This document shows, one piece after another, positions 11,550-24,800 of a DNA stretch of 64,000 nt. The position numbers and the translations under genes are program-made. This DNA is from Pampus argenteus (lineage: Eukaryota; Chordata; Actinopteri; Scombriformes; Stromateidae). The first letter of the stretch is position 1. The number at the start of each line of letters is the position of its first letter. The stretch is from NCBI GenBank assembly GCA_036937835.1, contig CM072863.1:16914001-16978000 (forward strand), in the 5' to 3' direction. The notes beneath the pieces were generated by a model that was not told the origin of the DNA, did not search any database, and saw nothing but the letters and a program-made list of their open reading frames with translations.

Positions 11550-14500
11550 GCTATTATTGTGAAAGAGGCTACGGTGGAGCCTATGACGTAAATACCTGTT
11601 GACAGTGTTTTTGTAATTACTCCCACTGCCAGAAGGGGGAAGATGCATTCTGCACTGTAGGTTTAATGCTCTTAGACACATCTCTTTCATTCAAGGGGCC
11701 AGTCATCAGGATACATTGAATTGTAATTGAATTTAATCCTGGGGGGGGGCTTTCTGCTTCCATCGTCTTTGATGTGACCTTGTGTCGCTTGTCATCCATC
11801 ATTCCAAAACATATTCCTGATCCCTCGTCATTCCTGAGCTGAATACAGTTTATGAGAAATGGATGGTGACCCACACCCCCCCAACAACTCCCTCTCTCCC
11901 TGTATGGTTGAAAGCATCAGAGCTGTAGAGTGTGAATGCTATTTCTGCCCAGAAATTGATAAGGCAGCTAAGAGGTAGAATTCAGCCTGAGTATTGTAAA
12001 AGACTGAAATATGGTACAGTCTATACTGCTTTATCATAAACAGTCCAGCAAACATCTCGGCTGGCTGTTGTTACAATTTCTGAAACTTGTTGTGAGTGTT
12101 AAAATTTGATGAAGTTGATTGCCGTTATTCATTGAGTGGTTCCTTATTCAATAGAGTAGATTTATTATTTGTATATCCTGATCAACACCAATAAAATAAA
12201 CAATATAAAACGTACAGTATACAGTAAACAGTACAGTAAATGGATGCAGCTATAGTATGTAATATAAGAATTAAAAATAAAGTATGAGCAGAAACCAATG
12301 ACCAGTAGAATAGGTCCGGTTATATTATGTACAGTGTAAACAATATGCATGAGAACGATACATTGTAAAAGAAGATATGTACAGTAGTCAGATTTAAATG
12401 TAAACAGTTAGTATAGATAATCGAAGGTGCAAATACAGCAGACAATGAGCCTTGGTGGCAGCAGCGTCAGCAGTAGTGCAGCAACAGTGATGCAAAACTA
12501 AAGAGCCAGAGGTAAACGGACAAGTCTTAGGTCAATGCCAATACTAGTATTAACTATCATGCTAATAGGTTTTTTTTGTAAATACTCAGATTCCCTGTAG
12601 AAATCAATTTGTGGCCATATGTTGACGAGCCTGTCAGAAGAATGCTGGTCTGGGCCCCTCAAAGGCTGAGGGTCACTGCAGGGATTGGACAGGGCCAGCA
12701 CCATCAGATTTGGTGAAATGCCACAGTGGGAACAAAGGCAAATGAAAGAGCTGTTTTGCTCTTTGATGCCGGAACTGAAGTCAGTGGCTTTTGCCAAGAG
12801 CTGTGCAAACGCAGAACACACCGCAAGCTGAGAAACTGTGCCACAAAGCACAGTCCCTCACCTTCAGCAGCTGTTTCATTCCAGCATATCTGAGGGCTGT
12901 AATTTGTGGAAATACTCTTGTGTAGGGAAAGCATCTGCACCTCTCAGTACATGTGAGACTGATCCATTCAGGGCCCAATACAATTAAGTTGGGTTCTTAC
13001 AGCCTCAAATAAGTTCATTTAAGATAAGGTCAGTGTGCTGATATTGTCATGTCTGTACTGTAAATGTGTAGTTCATCTGTGATCATTACCTGCTAAAAGA
13101 ATTTATCGTTGCTTCAGCATTACATCAAATGAGAATACGTTTCCCTGTTATTATCATATCATCATAGTGTCTTTATGAATATTCACTAGTAATATTCAAT
13201 TGGACTGAACAATGGTGCTTCACCTTGCACTGAATTCTTGCTCAAAACAGAATTGTCTCATTTTAAAATTAGTTTGATTTGATTCACTGTGCGTTATACA
13301 TTTTTTGATTGTCCCGGGAGACAAACAATGGCGCTGCTGCACTTTCATTAGGAGGAAAAAAAACCCCAACAGCTTAGAAAACTTGTTTGATTTACAGAAT
13401 TTTTAAGTAAAAAGTAAGTTAGAACAGTTCAGCTCTTCTGTTTATTGTGTGCTGTTACTACTTCATATCGGCCATGAAGTGATGCCTTTCTAACATGACT
13501 CCAATATAATAGAAGATGATGAGGAAAAAATCCACAGTCTGTGGATTCTGTGTGAAAAACGCACTCTAAAGATTATCTGGAGCTGATATCAGACTTCAGT
13601 TATCAGTTGATATCTTTCAGAGTTACAATCTTTCGATAGCAATTGTTTTCTTGATTAACCATGTGATTGTTTTCCTTTAGATGCCCTTCAAAATGTACAG
13701 GTTAGCTTTTACCTTTTATCAAGATCATATCATAAAATTGCTTTGATTCTTAGTACAGTTCATGATCACATAAGACAGAGAAGCGCAGCACATCCTCGCA
13801 TTAGAGTAGCTGGTAATAGAGAATGTTTGGCATTTTTGCTTTAAAAAGGTGCCTATTATTTTTTTTATTGATTTACTAAGATGCACTTGAAAAAACTGTC
13901 CATAATTCCACAATTTTAATATAATGAGCCTATAGCATTTATATATGAATCCCTCTATATTAAAAGCATAGAAAATGTTTATAATTGATACTTTTTTAAA
14001 CAAATGTCAGTATTTAAGAAACGCGGAGATACTCTAAGATAATCTGACATTCTTTCTTCCTCTCTGACATTCTTTCTTACTCTTTAAATGTCATTTTATT
14101 GCAAAGTGACAGCTCATTTGCATAGTACAAGTACACAATTAAATGTTGCATCCACAGATGTTAACAACACAGGATGTAGACAAAAAAAAAACTGAAAGTT
14201 TTTCTTAATAACCCCTGTGTCTCTGTATGCATTGCCACATACTGCTGATATATAATCATATAATCATCATGTCTCATCTATATTTTTGAACGTTTCTTGA
14301 CTTGTAATTTGGAAGGAGGACAAACTCTAAATAGCCTGTGCAGGTCATGTCGAGGATGTTGACAGTGGACAGACCTTGAGGTCCGAATGAATTATTATTT
14401 TGATGAGGCTGTGCGATTAGAAAGCTCTCCCTGCCTTCTCTTGATGTGGATAAATCAAAGTCAGCCCCTAACTGAGTCTCTGTTGCTCCTCTGTCTGCAA

Positions 14501-15353
14501 AGTCATTAATCCAAGGATGTGGCCCATGGGGCTCTCTCCTCCTGCTTGACTCAGTAGTCGTTACATTAAAAATAAGCTCTTTTTTTCTTCTTTCCTCTCC
14601 CTCGCCTCTCCACAACTTTCTGAATCTCTTTTATTTGTTCTAATGGGCTTCTGCTCCTTGTTTTCACCCCAGAGGATGAGTTATGAGTCCTGCAGGTTTG
14701 TTTTTTTTTTTTTTGTCAGATATTGTGTGTGTAGCAGTGCTGTGAATTGTTATGCTGTGCCCTCACTCACACATTACTCTTAAGGGCATATTCACACAAT
14801 CACCCACTCTGTTGATGGGATTTGTGTCTTCATATGTCTTCGTTGTCTGCACTTCAGCATGCTACTTATGAATGTAAATGGGATGTATATAAACAGAGAA
14901 AGTAGGAATAAAGGCAATTGGGTCTTGTCATACTTTCTCTATCTCCCTAACGTGTTTTTGTTTTTTTTCTTGCAATTCCCCCACTTCCCTCCTCTGTCAT
15001 CATAGCCTGGAGAGAAGTTGTGAAATTCATGACAATCAGATCCAGAGGGGCTGGGTGATGCAGGACAAAAATAGTCTCCTGAGTTCTTGCTGGAATCTGT
15101 CTGTCTTTGATGAGCGAGTTATACAATGTCAGCACCCCGATAATCTGGCTCTTGCAATTTGTGGAAGCGAGCGAGAATCTCATTTGTTGCATTTGGTTAC
15201 GGACCAGCGGCTGCCTCTGCAGTGCCTGCTTCTGCTCCGTAACCATGTAACTGTAGTGACCAGCACCGTATGCACAACCTGAAATTGAGATGATGGCTAG
15301 TGTCATGAAGATAAAAGGAGACAAAATCTTAATGCTTTGTTTGTGAGGTAGTG

Positions 15354-15372
15354 TCTCTCTCTCTCTCTCTCT
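15354..15372. repeat. (CT)n microsatellite
   Basis: Nine to ten perfect dinucleotide units. Confidence 0.9.
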
Positions 15373-18300
15373 GCTGCTGTTATTTCTCTTTCTCTCTGCT
15401 GTGAAAATCATACTCTGTTGCTTGAAAGGCAGCAGAGTCTATCTACTTAAAATTCAAAGTTGTGCGTGTCAAACTCTCAAACAGCCCCCGAGACACTTTG
15501 ACTACTGAAAAGTAGTTCCTCTGGCTAACAGCAAGAGGTACTGTTGCTCCAAGGCAACTTCATCAGTTTTTTTTATCTTCCTTTTCAGTTGAAGTCCTTT
15601 TTTCTTGTTTGTCATTCTCATATAAAACCCTATACAAAGGGAACATGTTGATTATCCAGCTTCATAGTGAGTGTTCAATACTTCTTGCTTTTTTTGCATT
15701 GCAATTTTTTAAAATTTTCTATTTAACCTCTATTGAAACACAATTGATGAAAGTCAGAACTTTAAAATGTGATCTCCTACTGATGATTTTGAAATGTTTG
15801 CCTAAACGTGATTTGGGGAATGTCAGGCCACTGAAGGAGGGCCTGTTGTCCTTGTGATCTTGTCAGGGATATAGTTGTGCGCACAGCTGGTAAATATTTA
15901 ATGTGTCTGTGTCCTGCTTTGCTGTCGCCACAGGGGGAAGGGACTGTACTCTAACTACTGTACTATGTAATGGCTTCTTCACCCTTAAGACCCACATTAG
16001 CAGAGCTGTTGCTGCACTTGAAGGTTTACTGACTATTCTCACCTGAGGACAGTGTGGTTTGTTTGGATGGCTACTTCCAGAAGAATGTGTGTGCTCAGCT
16101 CCTAGTATATCAACAGTTATCTGCTGTAAGGGCAGGGAATGTCATCTGCAGTAAATACCGCAATACTATCATAGGATCTCCATGTTTTTGTCTATATTAT
16201 CTAGTCTTCCACCAAAAATTATACAAATCAACTATCTTCCCATAGTTTCTAACCTTCATTTCACGTTCTTTATTCTTCCTCCTCACAGCATACATTTTTT
16301 CTGCTTGATATAGTGTTTGGGTAACAAGCTACTTTACTTTGCGCTGTCTCTTCGTCTGGAGGTGATTTGTTAATTAACGTATTTATCTGTTACTGTTGTG
16401 ACAGAAGTGTTTTGGGGTGCACTGAATCCCATCTCGCAGAGGGAAGCAGCCTCTCATTATTGTCTCACTCCTCCTGTCACTGGACAAGTCCTCAAAGTCA
16501 AGGCTGACCGCTTTAGAAGAGCACTCCAACTAGCCCGCTACGTCTCCTGAATGAAATCTGTGGACATAGACTAATTATACCAAACTGCCCTTTCCCTTTC
16601 ACCTGTCTCACACAAATCACTCTGGGTAAATAGCTTTTTTTTCCCCCTCTTCCAATATCCTCAATAAGGACATGTTTTGAGGGACACAAGGAACAAGCAA
16701 CAATGAAAAGAGCTCTTGAAACTACATTACTATAGCAAGAATAACACGTTTGTCAGCAGAGGTCTGGCTCTGGCGAATCTTTCTGTTAGAGAACATGACA
16801 TTTCCGTGTCATTATTAGCTGAGGAACTAGGGCAAGCTGACTAGAAAGGAGGAGCAGCCATTTGTGCCCATTTTCTTCAAAATAAACAAAATGATTGAAT
16901 TAAAAGATGTACATTTCAGCCTGTGGACTATGGTACACTGTAATACAACTATTTTTCCAGTGCAATAAATTAAAGCATAAATAACTGGTGGATTTCAGAT
17001 GTTTACAAAAGACAAATAATGACGTAGTCAAATAATTAACAGACCAGACTGATACTCGATACTCTGCACAAGCAGATCCTGCAGAAATCTGTTTCATTCA
17101 GGCTCAAACATATTTGACATTAGCCCTAAGTCGTAGCCCAAATATATCAGACAATACACATTATTCAGTGAATTTGCTCTTCATCTGCAATGCCATCACT
17201 TCATCTTATAGTATAATTTTTCTACTGTACTCCGATGTAATGCCTCAACGTTGGGTAATCGGCATCAATATCAATCAATAAAAGAACTGAAGGACCTTGG
17301 TGGGGGACACATTCCTGTGTCCTCTCCTCTAAGCTTCTGATTTGATTTATAGCTCATGTCTGGCCAGTCCAGTCAGACCTAATAGAATCACAAAAAGGTC
17401 GTGGGGAGTCGTCAGGGCACCTCGACATTTGCACTGATATGAAGCGGGGCAAGAAGAAAATTAGTGTGCTTGAACTGGACAGGACAGGGAGGGATACACT
17501 GTCCCATCATAGCAGAAAACTTAATAATTTACCTGGTTAAGCAATATATAAAACACGCAGTGATAAAAGCAACCAGAGGCACAGGGAGGACATGAAAGGA
17601 GAGAGGAGCAGAGGTGTAGCAGATGTTATTTTGGCACACCTTCTTTTCAGTCTAACTCAGTTTCAGTGGGAGTTGTCATCTTAAGACGTGAACCTGGTAG
17701 TTTTCTAGCAAAGTAAAGTGTTTTTGGACAAAATGTTCCATGTACAGGACAGATTTATCTGGCAATGTTTGCTTTCAAATCATCAGGTCGAACATGCAGG
17801 AAAAAAAAAGAGGTGTGCCAAATTAGTGCCTGACGTAAAATAGCATGGCACCTTTAATATTGCAATTCCATCTTAATGCCAAGTTTCAGATCACAAAAAT
17901 ATTTCAGCCCTAAACATGTGCAGCAATGCACTTCGTGTCTACAGAGGTTTAAAAAGTTGCCTAATACTGTATATAAATGTTTTGTATGTATTAACTCAAA
18001 GTATTAATTATGGCACTAGAAGAAAAGTTATTAAAGTACATTCATCGTATGGGGGGCAAGGATGTGTGTACCAAATTGAATGCCAATACATCCAAAACAT
18101 TTGTGACTTTGAATTTCACTCAAAGACACAAATGTCAACCTCATGGCGATTCTGGAGGAAATGTCTGGGGATCACCAAAGTCAGTAGGATTCAATGTCTG
18201 GAGAACATGAATGTCTGACAGTCCATCCAATAGTCCATACAACTAAAAGTCCATAGCAGAAAAGACCTCATGTCTTTCTGGACAACCTTCAAGCATGTTT

Positions 18301-18747
18301 TTACCTCTACATGCCTATTTCCCACAAGACCATTGAGAAAACCTTGAGCAAAGAGCTCTTGTGATTCACATCATGACAATTACTTGTCACAGAGTTGGAT
18401 GGCAGGAGGGCTTTGCTAGGGTGCACTGCAGGTAGGAAATATAAGTATTTTGTGCCCTCTTCCTGCTGTGTTAGTCAGACAGAGCCTGAGAAATCATCTT
18501 GTTTGTTACCAGGACAACAGGACAGCCGGACGTACCTTTCTCTTAATCTGGCAGAGATAGGAACTACTTAGTCAGAGAGCACAGAGGAGACACAAGGAGG
18601 GGAGGGCCAGGACGTGCACACACATAAAATACTCTGAGAAAAAAAAACACACGCACCCAATGAGGGCTCAGGCAAGGAGGGAGGAGAGAGGAGAAAGAGT
18701 TAGAGGTGTAGAAAGAGAGGAGAGGTGCACAGAGAAACAAACAGGGA

Positions 18748-18849
18748 CATAAAAAGGTGGAGGTATGACTGTCATTCTGTAGCCCTGTGTTGTAAAATGC
18801 ACTGATATCCTGCACACACCCGAGGAAGCTTCATCAGCCGTTCAGCAGG
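18748..18849 (+). promoter_or_regulatory. rap1gap: Probable 5' leader and TATA-like element of the long form
   Basis: An A-rich CATAAAAAGG element starts near 18748, about 100 bases before the start codon, and could act as a weak TATA box. Two very short upstream reading frames lie between them: ATG near 18765 with a stop after four more codons, and ATG near 18798 with a stop two codons later. If they are in the transcript they may lower translation of the long form. No CpG island is visible. The transcription start cannot be placed from sequence, and upstream noncoding exons are possible. Confidence 0.3.
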
Positions 18850-18893
18850 ATGTCTCAGAGGAAAAGGAGCTTCACATTTGGAGCTTATGGAGG
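18850..18893 (+). CDS. rap1gap: rap1gap exon 1: long-form start (MSQRKRSFTFGAYGG)
   Basis: First coding exon of the long isoform. It reads MSQRKRSFTFGAYG plus two bases, very close to the N terminus of the long human RAP1GAP isoform (MSGRKRSFTFGAYGG). The start has A at -3, and the donor GTAAGG follows directly at phase 2. The basic RKRS patch resembles a kinase or 14-3-3 type site, as reported for the RAP1GAP2 N terminus; that role here is inference. Confidence 0.9.
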
Positions 18894-21800
18894 GTAAGGT
18901 GATAGAGGATTAATTTCTCGATTGTGCATTGGTTTTGTAGTTTATCAGCTAACTCTAATGAAACTGCAGTGCACCTGTTGAACCCCGTTACTAACCCATC
19001 TAACGCTGTCACAGAGGAGTAGTGAGTCAAAGGTGTGAGACTACTCAGGGACTCGCATTGCACCTGCTCAGCAACTGCAGAACTAGATGACTCTGACAAG
19101 GTCGTTGACTGTCAGCGCTGTGCTCTCCTGATTTATAGCTTCGACAATAGTGAATAGATGCCTAAATAAATAAATGTGATCAGTTTATTAACGTGCAATG
19201 CCACAAAGGGAGATATTAAATAGATCGTTTTTGTCCCTGCGATTGTCTCATCAGGACCAGCGTGTTTTATCTAAAACTTCTCAGAAGTTGTTTGGGAGGA
19301 CAATGAAGACTCTCCAGTCTGTAGAAATTCATCAGTCACCTTTTTAGTTGTAAATAAAGATCAAGACACAAGGAGATTTTCTCATTTCCACAGTAGCTAA
19401 TGAATGCATTAAAAATGAAGCACTTGTAGTTCATCAACGGTGGCGTTTCATTTTCTGACAGACAATTAAATGTTGTGCGATAAAGGATTCAATTAAAGGC
19501 CAATTTAGGCAGTGCATTTCACTTTCAGGACAGAAACTGAGAGTTTTTCAGCAGCATCTTCCCTTCGGTGGTGGTGAATAAGTTAAATATTAAATATGAA
19601 TTTTTTAAGTTATGTCAATACTTTGGTTAATGAGCAGTGAGACACTCAGCCACATGTTGCATTACAATTCATGAGGCAATGAAATTACTTTTACTATTGT
19701 GTTATGCTCTTTTGGGAACTCTGCCAAGCGTGCCTAGACAACACTTATGAGGCTCAATTTAACATTTCTGGTGGTAGGAGTCAGGTTTAGAGCTAGCACG
19801 AGTGCACAGGCAAATGCCACCAACTAATTCTACAATAGAAAGTGTTGTGTATGACACGCAAACCAACATCTTTTATTTTAGATTCAGGTCTGATCCAGAA
19901 TATTTTTTTCCCACATGTATATAATCTAAATGATCCATTTGAAGCTATTCAATTGATGACGTGACTGAATCCCTCACTTAAAAAACCAGTCTGTCGTAGG
20001 AAAATGGGCACTGATGAGCAACTAATATCGACTCAACTAATAGGTCCAGTCCAGGTCCAGGACTTTGGCTGATTGGAAGCCATGGACTCCTTGCTTCACC
20101 ACATCCTTGTTAGCACTACTAATGAAAACCCCAGTGGACAACACATCATTCATGTGTCTGCACAACAAGGGGCCATTGAGGCTCTGTTAACTGTTAACTG
20201 TTAACCCTTTAAATCCCATCAAGAATAAATAATTAGGGAGAAGCAACAAATCGCAACAAAAGGTGTCTGATGACAGTTTTCATATTGAGCAGGTCCAGAC
20301 TGTACTCTTTAAATTTACAGAGGGAAATGATTCCATGTGTCCATTTATCACATGACTCTGCAGGTATAACATCTTGTCATAAGCTACTTGCACCAAACAC
20401 CAAATAGCATAGATATACTAGACTCAAAGAGCATAGATATACTAGACTCAAATAGCATAGATATACTAGATTTAAAGTTAGTTTCCAGCTGGTGAACATA
20501 GTATTGCATTTTGCACATAAAGAGATATTTGCATCAGGAGTCGGTGGATTTTTACTTTACTGCGTCTAACAGTTTGTTCGCAGTTGTCACCAAAATGTGT
20601 CCCTGTTGTTAAAAGCCTTACTGAAAAGCAGTCTCAAATTGATTGATTCTCAAATGGAAATGGATGAAGCTTGGGCAATCACATAACGGGTCTAAATTTG
20701 TTGTTGTTTTGTTGCAGCACAATTTCCACAAACAATTTAATGGAAATTTCCGGTAGTCAATAATAACGTGGCTGTTTCTACAAGATGCTTGTAAAACAAC
20801 TGTTAACGAAAACTAATGATCTTAGAAAAACAACTGAAATAATCTGTGCCCTGTTTGAGCATCAATTTTGTTGTTGCCTGCACTCTGCACTCTCTTTTTA
20901 TTTTTTATTTTTTTTGTAGTATGCAAATTTAGGACAGGCAATTATGTGAACAAGGCAAAATGATTAAACAAAAAATAAAAAATCAACTGATCATAGAGGG
21001 CCGTGTAGGTGACTGGCTATGTTTAACATTGTTTTCTTGGTTGATATTCAGTAAACTTGTAAAATCCATAAACAATAGAAATGAGGAACCAAGGTCAGTG
21101 CCTCCTCATAAACACCCCCACGCAAGAATAAGCTTAAAGGCGTGTGAGTGAGTTGTCTATTTTGAGATTTGAGGTTGTGGCGATAAACCAGAGATTTAAG
21201 AGAAAGCTGGTTCATGGTGCAGGTGTTTTTAACAAGCTCAGAATTATTTCTGGCTGGTTCCCTGCTGGTGAATAAAGTCATCTTAAAGCCTGGAGACAAC
21301 TGGCAAATGTTCAGCCTTGTGAAAGATTATAGTATAGTGCACATAACCCACTGCGCTGTTACAGTTTCCCCTTGCAGGTACAGTATTATACCTGTTAAGG
21401 GGGAGGATGGTGTGATTGTTCACCCAGTACTCCTTGACTTGCAAGCGTTTCTGCTCTTCAACTCTATTAGCAAGCAGATGTACGTTGCAATAGTTGCCAC
21501 CTATAACAACTTTGTGGAAATGTAGCTCTCTTTCTTCAGTCAGTCTACATAACATATTGGTGTTTCTATTCTGCAGTCTTGTCTATTCAACTATTCATAC
21601 GATTTTGAGAATATTAAAATGTTTACTATTAGCATTTTTAGGAAGCAGCCAAGTTGCATCTTTTCCCAGCAACCAGCCAAATGCTGCATTTTCCCCCTCG
21701 GGGCTTTTGGATGTCACTTCCACTAAAGCTGCATTCAATTTAGTCCAATTATTCTAAACATGTTTGATGGTAGCTAGAAAATTAAATCAGCTGGTGAAAT

Positions 21801-24800
21801 TCTGGACGCTGCAGATGCACGTACAAACCAGCTCGTGGACTGCCCGAGAAATAAACAAAAACATGAAAACTATAGATTTGGGTCAATCAGTTAGTCATAA
21901 ATCAGACTTTCCTGCTGTGCATGTTGTAGCCCCACGTTCTGAACTTAACAGGCCTCATTTATAGAGCCTAACAGAGTGCTGATGTAGGATGATTGCTGAA
22001 GTGCTTTTGACAATCTCGTTCTGAATAGTAACACTGCCTAGTCTTTCCGCTCAAAGGCGGCTTGATGAATACGCGTAGCAGGATCTTTTATTCATTTCCC
22101 ACATTTAACATAATTCATTGAGCTTTGTGTGTGAATGTTAGAGGAAGACATGCTGTGGTTCAAGTTTAGGTTCTGTTCTCTGTTGTCCATGTAATATTAA
22201 AAAGATAGTTGTTGTTATTATAGACGAATCAAAATAATCAATATCCACCAAGGCTATCTGAGCTAATGTAAAATCAAATTATGTTTCTACATTGGGAAGT
22301 AATTAAGATGATTATAAGAACATGCAAGCATTTAACATGGAAAATTAGATATTTAGTCAGGTTGTTTTTATGTCTTTCTAATGAGCCTGAAAACACATTA
22401 ATTATATAAAAAGTTCTGCGTTGAATGGCTTTAAATGATCATTTTAGCCAAGCCCGTGTTACCTTCTACTTATTTACTGTATGTGTCCTTCCTTGAATGA
22501 GCGTCATGTGCTTCCACAGTGGATAGAGGCATAGTTGTTTATGTGACGGTCTGTTTCTCACCAAAACAGTGTGTTACCTGTGTCAGCAGGGGAATAATCA
22601 CCAACCGTATCGCTGACTGTCGAGCTAATATTTCCATTCTCAACACTGGGCCACAAACACAACAGAAAAAGCAGAGCCCTTACCAGCAACACACTTAATG
22701 TCAGTGTTTGCATGTCAAATACATTTTTTGCATTTAGTGTTCAAAGGTGGCTTGTATCTAACGGCAGAGTGTGCGCCACAAAAAGGTTCATGAAATAACA
22801 TGTTTGATGTCAGACACACTGTGGTGATACTGTTTCAATTTCTTACATCATCCCATCCTCTTTCATACAGTCTTATGCAGTGTTTTGACAACAGACACAA
22901 GTACTGAAATATGAGAGAGGGGAGGAAGAGAGGTAGAAAGCTAGAGAGCTGGCAGAAACAGATGGATACCAGAATGAAGGCAGAGATATGCACAGATGAG
23001 ACATGTAACAGGCCTCGTTTGACCACCAAGCTCTATCCTGCCATCTTATGGTGTGGGCATGTTATTGAATATTGACCTACTACTAAAAGGATATGTTCAT
23101 ATGTTTCAATAATAGTCTATGTGAACATTAAAACAGGTTTTTCATACTGGCTGTTTAGAGATCCGTTCCTAATCTACTTTCAAGTGATTGAGGACAACAT
23201 ACAGTCCTCATTTAGTGTTAAAAAAAAAAATGTATTACAAAGTTTATCTGAATAATTATATGAATAATTTTCCAAGTGACCTTTGGCTTTGAAGAAAGAC
23301 GATGGACATTTTCACAATTTTTCTTTAACTTAAAATAATTGCCAGACTAATCAACCAGTTACAACCCTAATGCATTTATTGTACTACTATATCAAATGAT
23401 CCTGTCTATAGTGTTCTTGTGTTTTTAGGGAAAATCAAGTAGTCTTGTATTGTAGAGAAGAAATTATCTATGTGTGTGTGTGTGTGTGTTCAAACTTGCA
23501 CTTTGTTGAAAACACATACAGTATCATACTGTCCACTCTGTTTTTATGTGTCCCAAAACCCTCCATGGCATAAATCATTTATTTTAAAAGTGAAAAAGAT
23601 GCCTATCTACAGTATGAATATTTTATGGAGGTAAAAGTAAATCACATGAGCTGTCCAGTATAAGTGTATCCCTTATTCTCAACTCTCCTTGGGTAAATCT
23701 TAAATGGTTTTTTTGACATTGAAGGCAATTTAAAATGTTCCTCATGAGGTGAGGTGAGGAAAAATCAAAAATCGCCATCTCTCAGTGTCAATGAATATTG
23801 GTGACAACCTGTAGGTGCATCTTTGTTTTTGTGGCATTTATAGATGTAAATTTGTTAGATTTGTAAATACTGGGTATAAATAAGTCATATAGTATAGAAA
23901 TCTTGGAAAGGTTGAGAACTGAAGGTTTTCCTTTTAGGGTTGACATGGCCCAGCCGTAACCCCACACACAGCTGAAATTGAGTCTCTCTGACACATTGCT
24001 ATTGCAATCTAAAGTCTATACTTCAACTGGAAGGAGACTGTTTAAAGAAAGACCTTTACCCTTCACATTTATGATAGTATTTTTGATGTTTACTGATGAA
24101 CGCAGCGAGTGAGTGTGTCAGCATCGAGTGACAATGGTAATTACTTGATTGCCTTAGCCCTGAGGAGGAAGGACTAAGCAGTGATTATCAGTAGATTTAT
24201 TGTCCACAACCAGCGTCTGCTCTGGGGCTGCTTCAAAGATTTATTCAAGTAGGAGAATTCGCCCTGCAAATTTGGTATTCAGTGTAAATGGAAAGATCCA
24301 AAACAAATAAATGTAATGCACCAGCAGAGGAAAGAGGCACCTTTTTCTTTCCATTGTTGGCTGCTTTTTTATCTCTAACTTCCTTCTTTTCTTTCTCTGA
24401 CAATTAATTTTACTTATAAACACACGCATACACTATTTTTCTCTCTCTGTAATTACTCATGGTCAGCCTATCTTTCCATGTAACAGCAACAGGAGTTTCT
24501 TGGCATATCAAACATGCTTTTCCAGCTTCTCATGGTTTCTTCCTGCCTTAATTTAGCATTTTTATTGTGTGCGATATTGAACCCTCCTTTTGACGAAACC
24601 TGCGCTATTGGCCACCCCCTCATTCAGATATTTCTATAATCCGGCCTTTTGTCTGTGTGCCTGCATATCTTCTAGCCACCCTTTTCCATCCTTGAGACAA
24701 TCCCACTCTGTACTTATCAAGCGGTTGGCAGGCAGAGGAGTAGATAAAGCAAAGTGGAGGGAAGTGATGTGGATCACATTCATCTGGCCTCATAGAGCCA

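Larger units (their letters stand above)
10609..18747. other. Noncoding DNA upstream of the long-form start
   Basis: No exon recognised. It includes an ATT microsatellite (11516-11549), a CT run (15354-15372), an AT-rich repetitive-looking stretch (12155-12480, many GTACAGTA and GTAAACAG words), and candidate conserved elements at 14290-14560 and 14990-15300. A 154-codon open frame on the - strand (14947-15411) has one hydrophobic segment but no family resemblance. Confidence 0.55.

Noticed and set aside
14947..15411. 154-codon - strand open frame with one hydrophobic segment
   Set aside because: It is the second longest frame in the window, but its start lies in CT-repeat sequence and no domain or splice context supports a gene.
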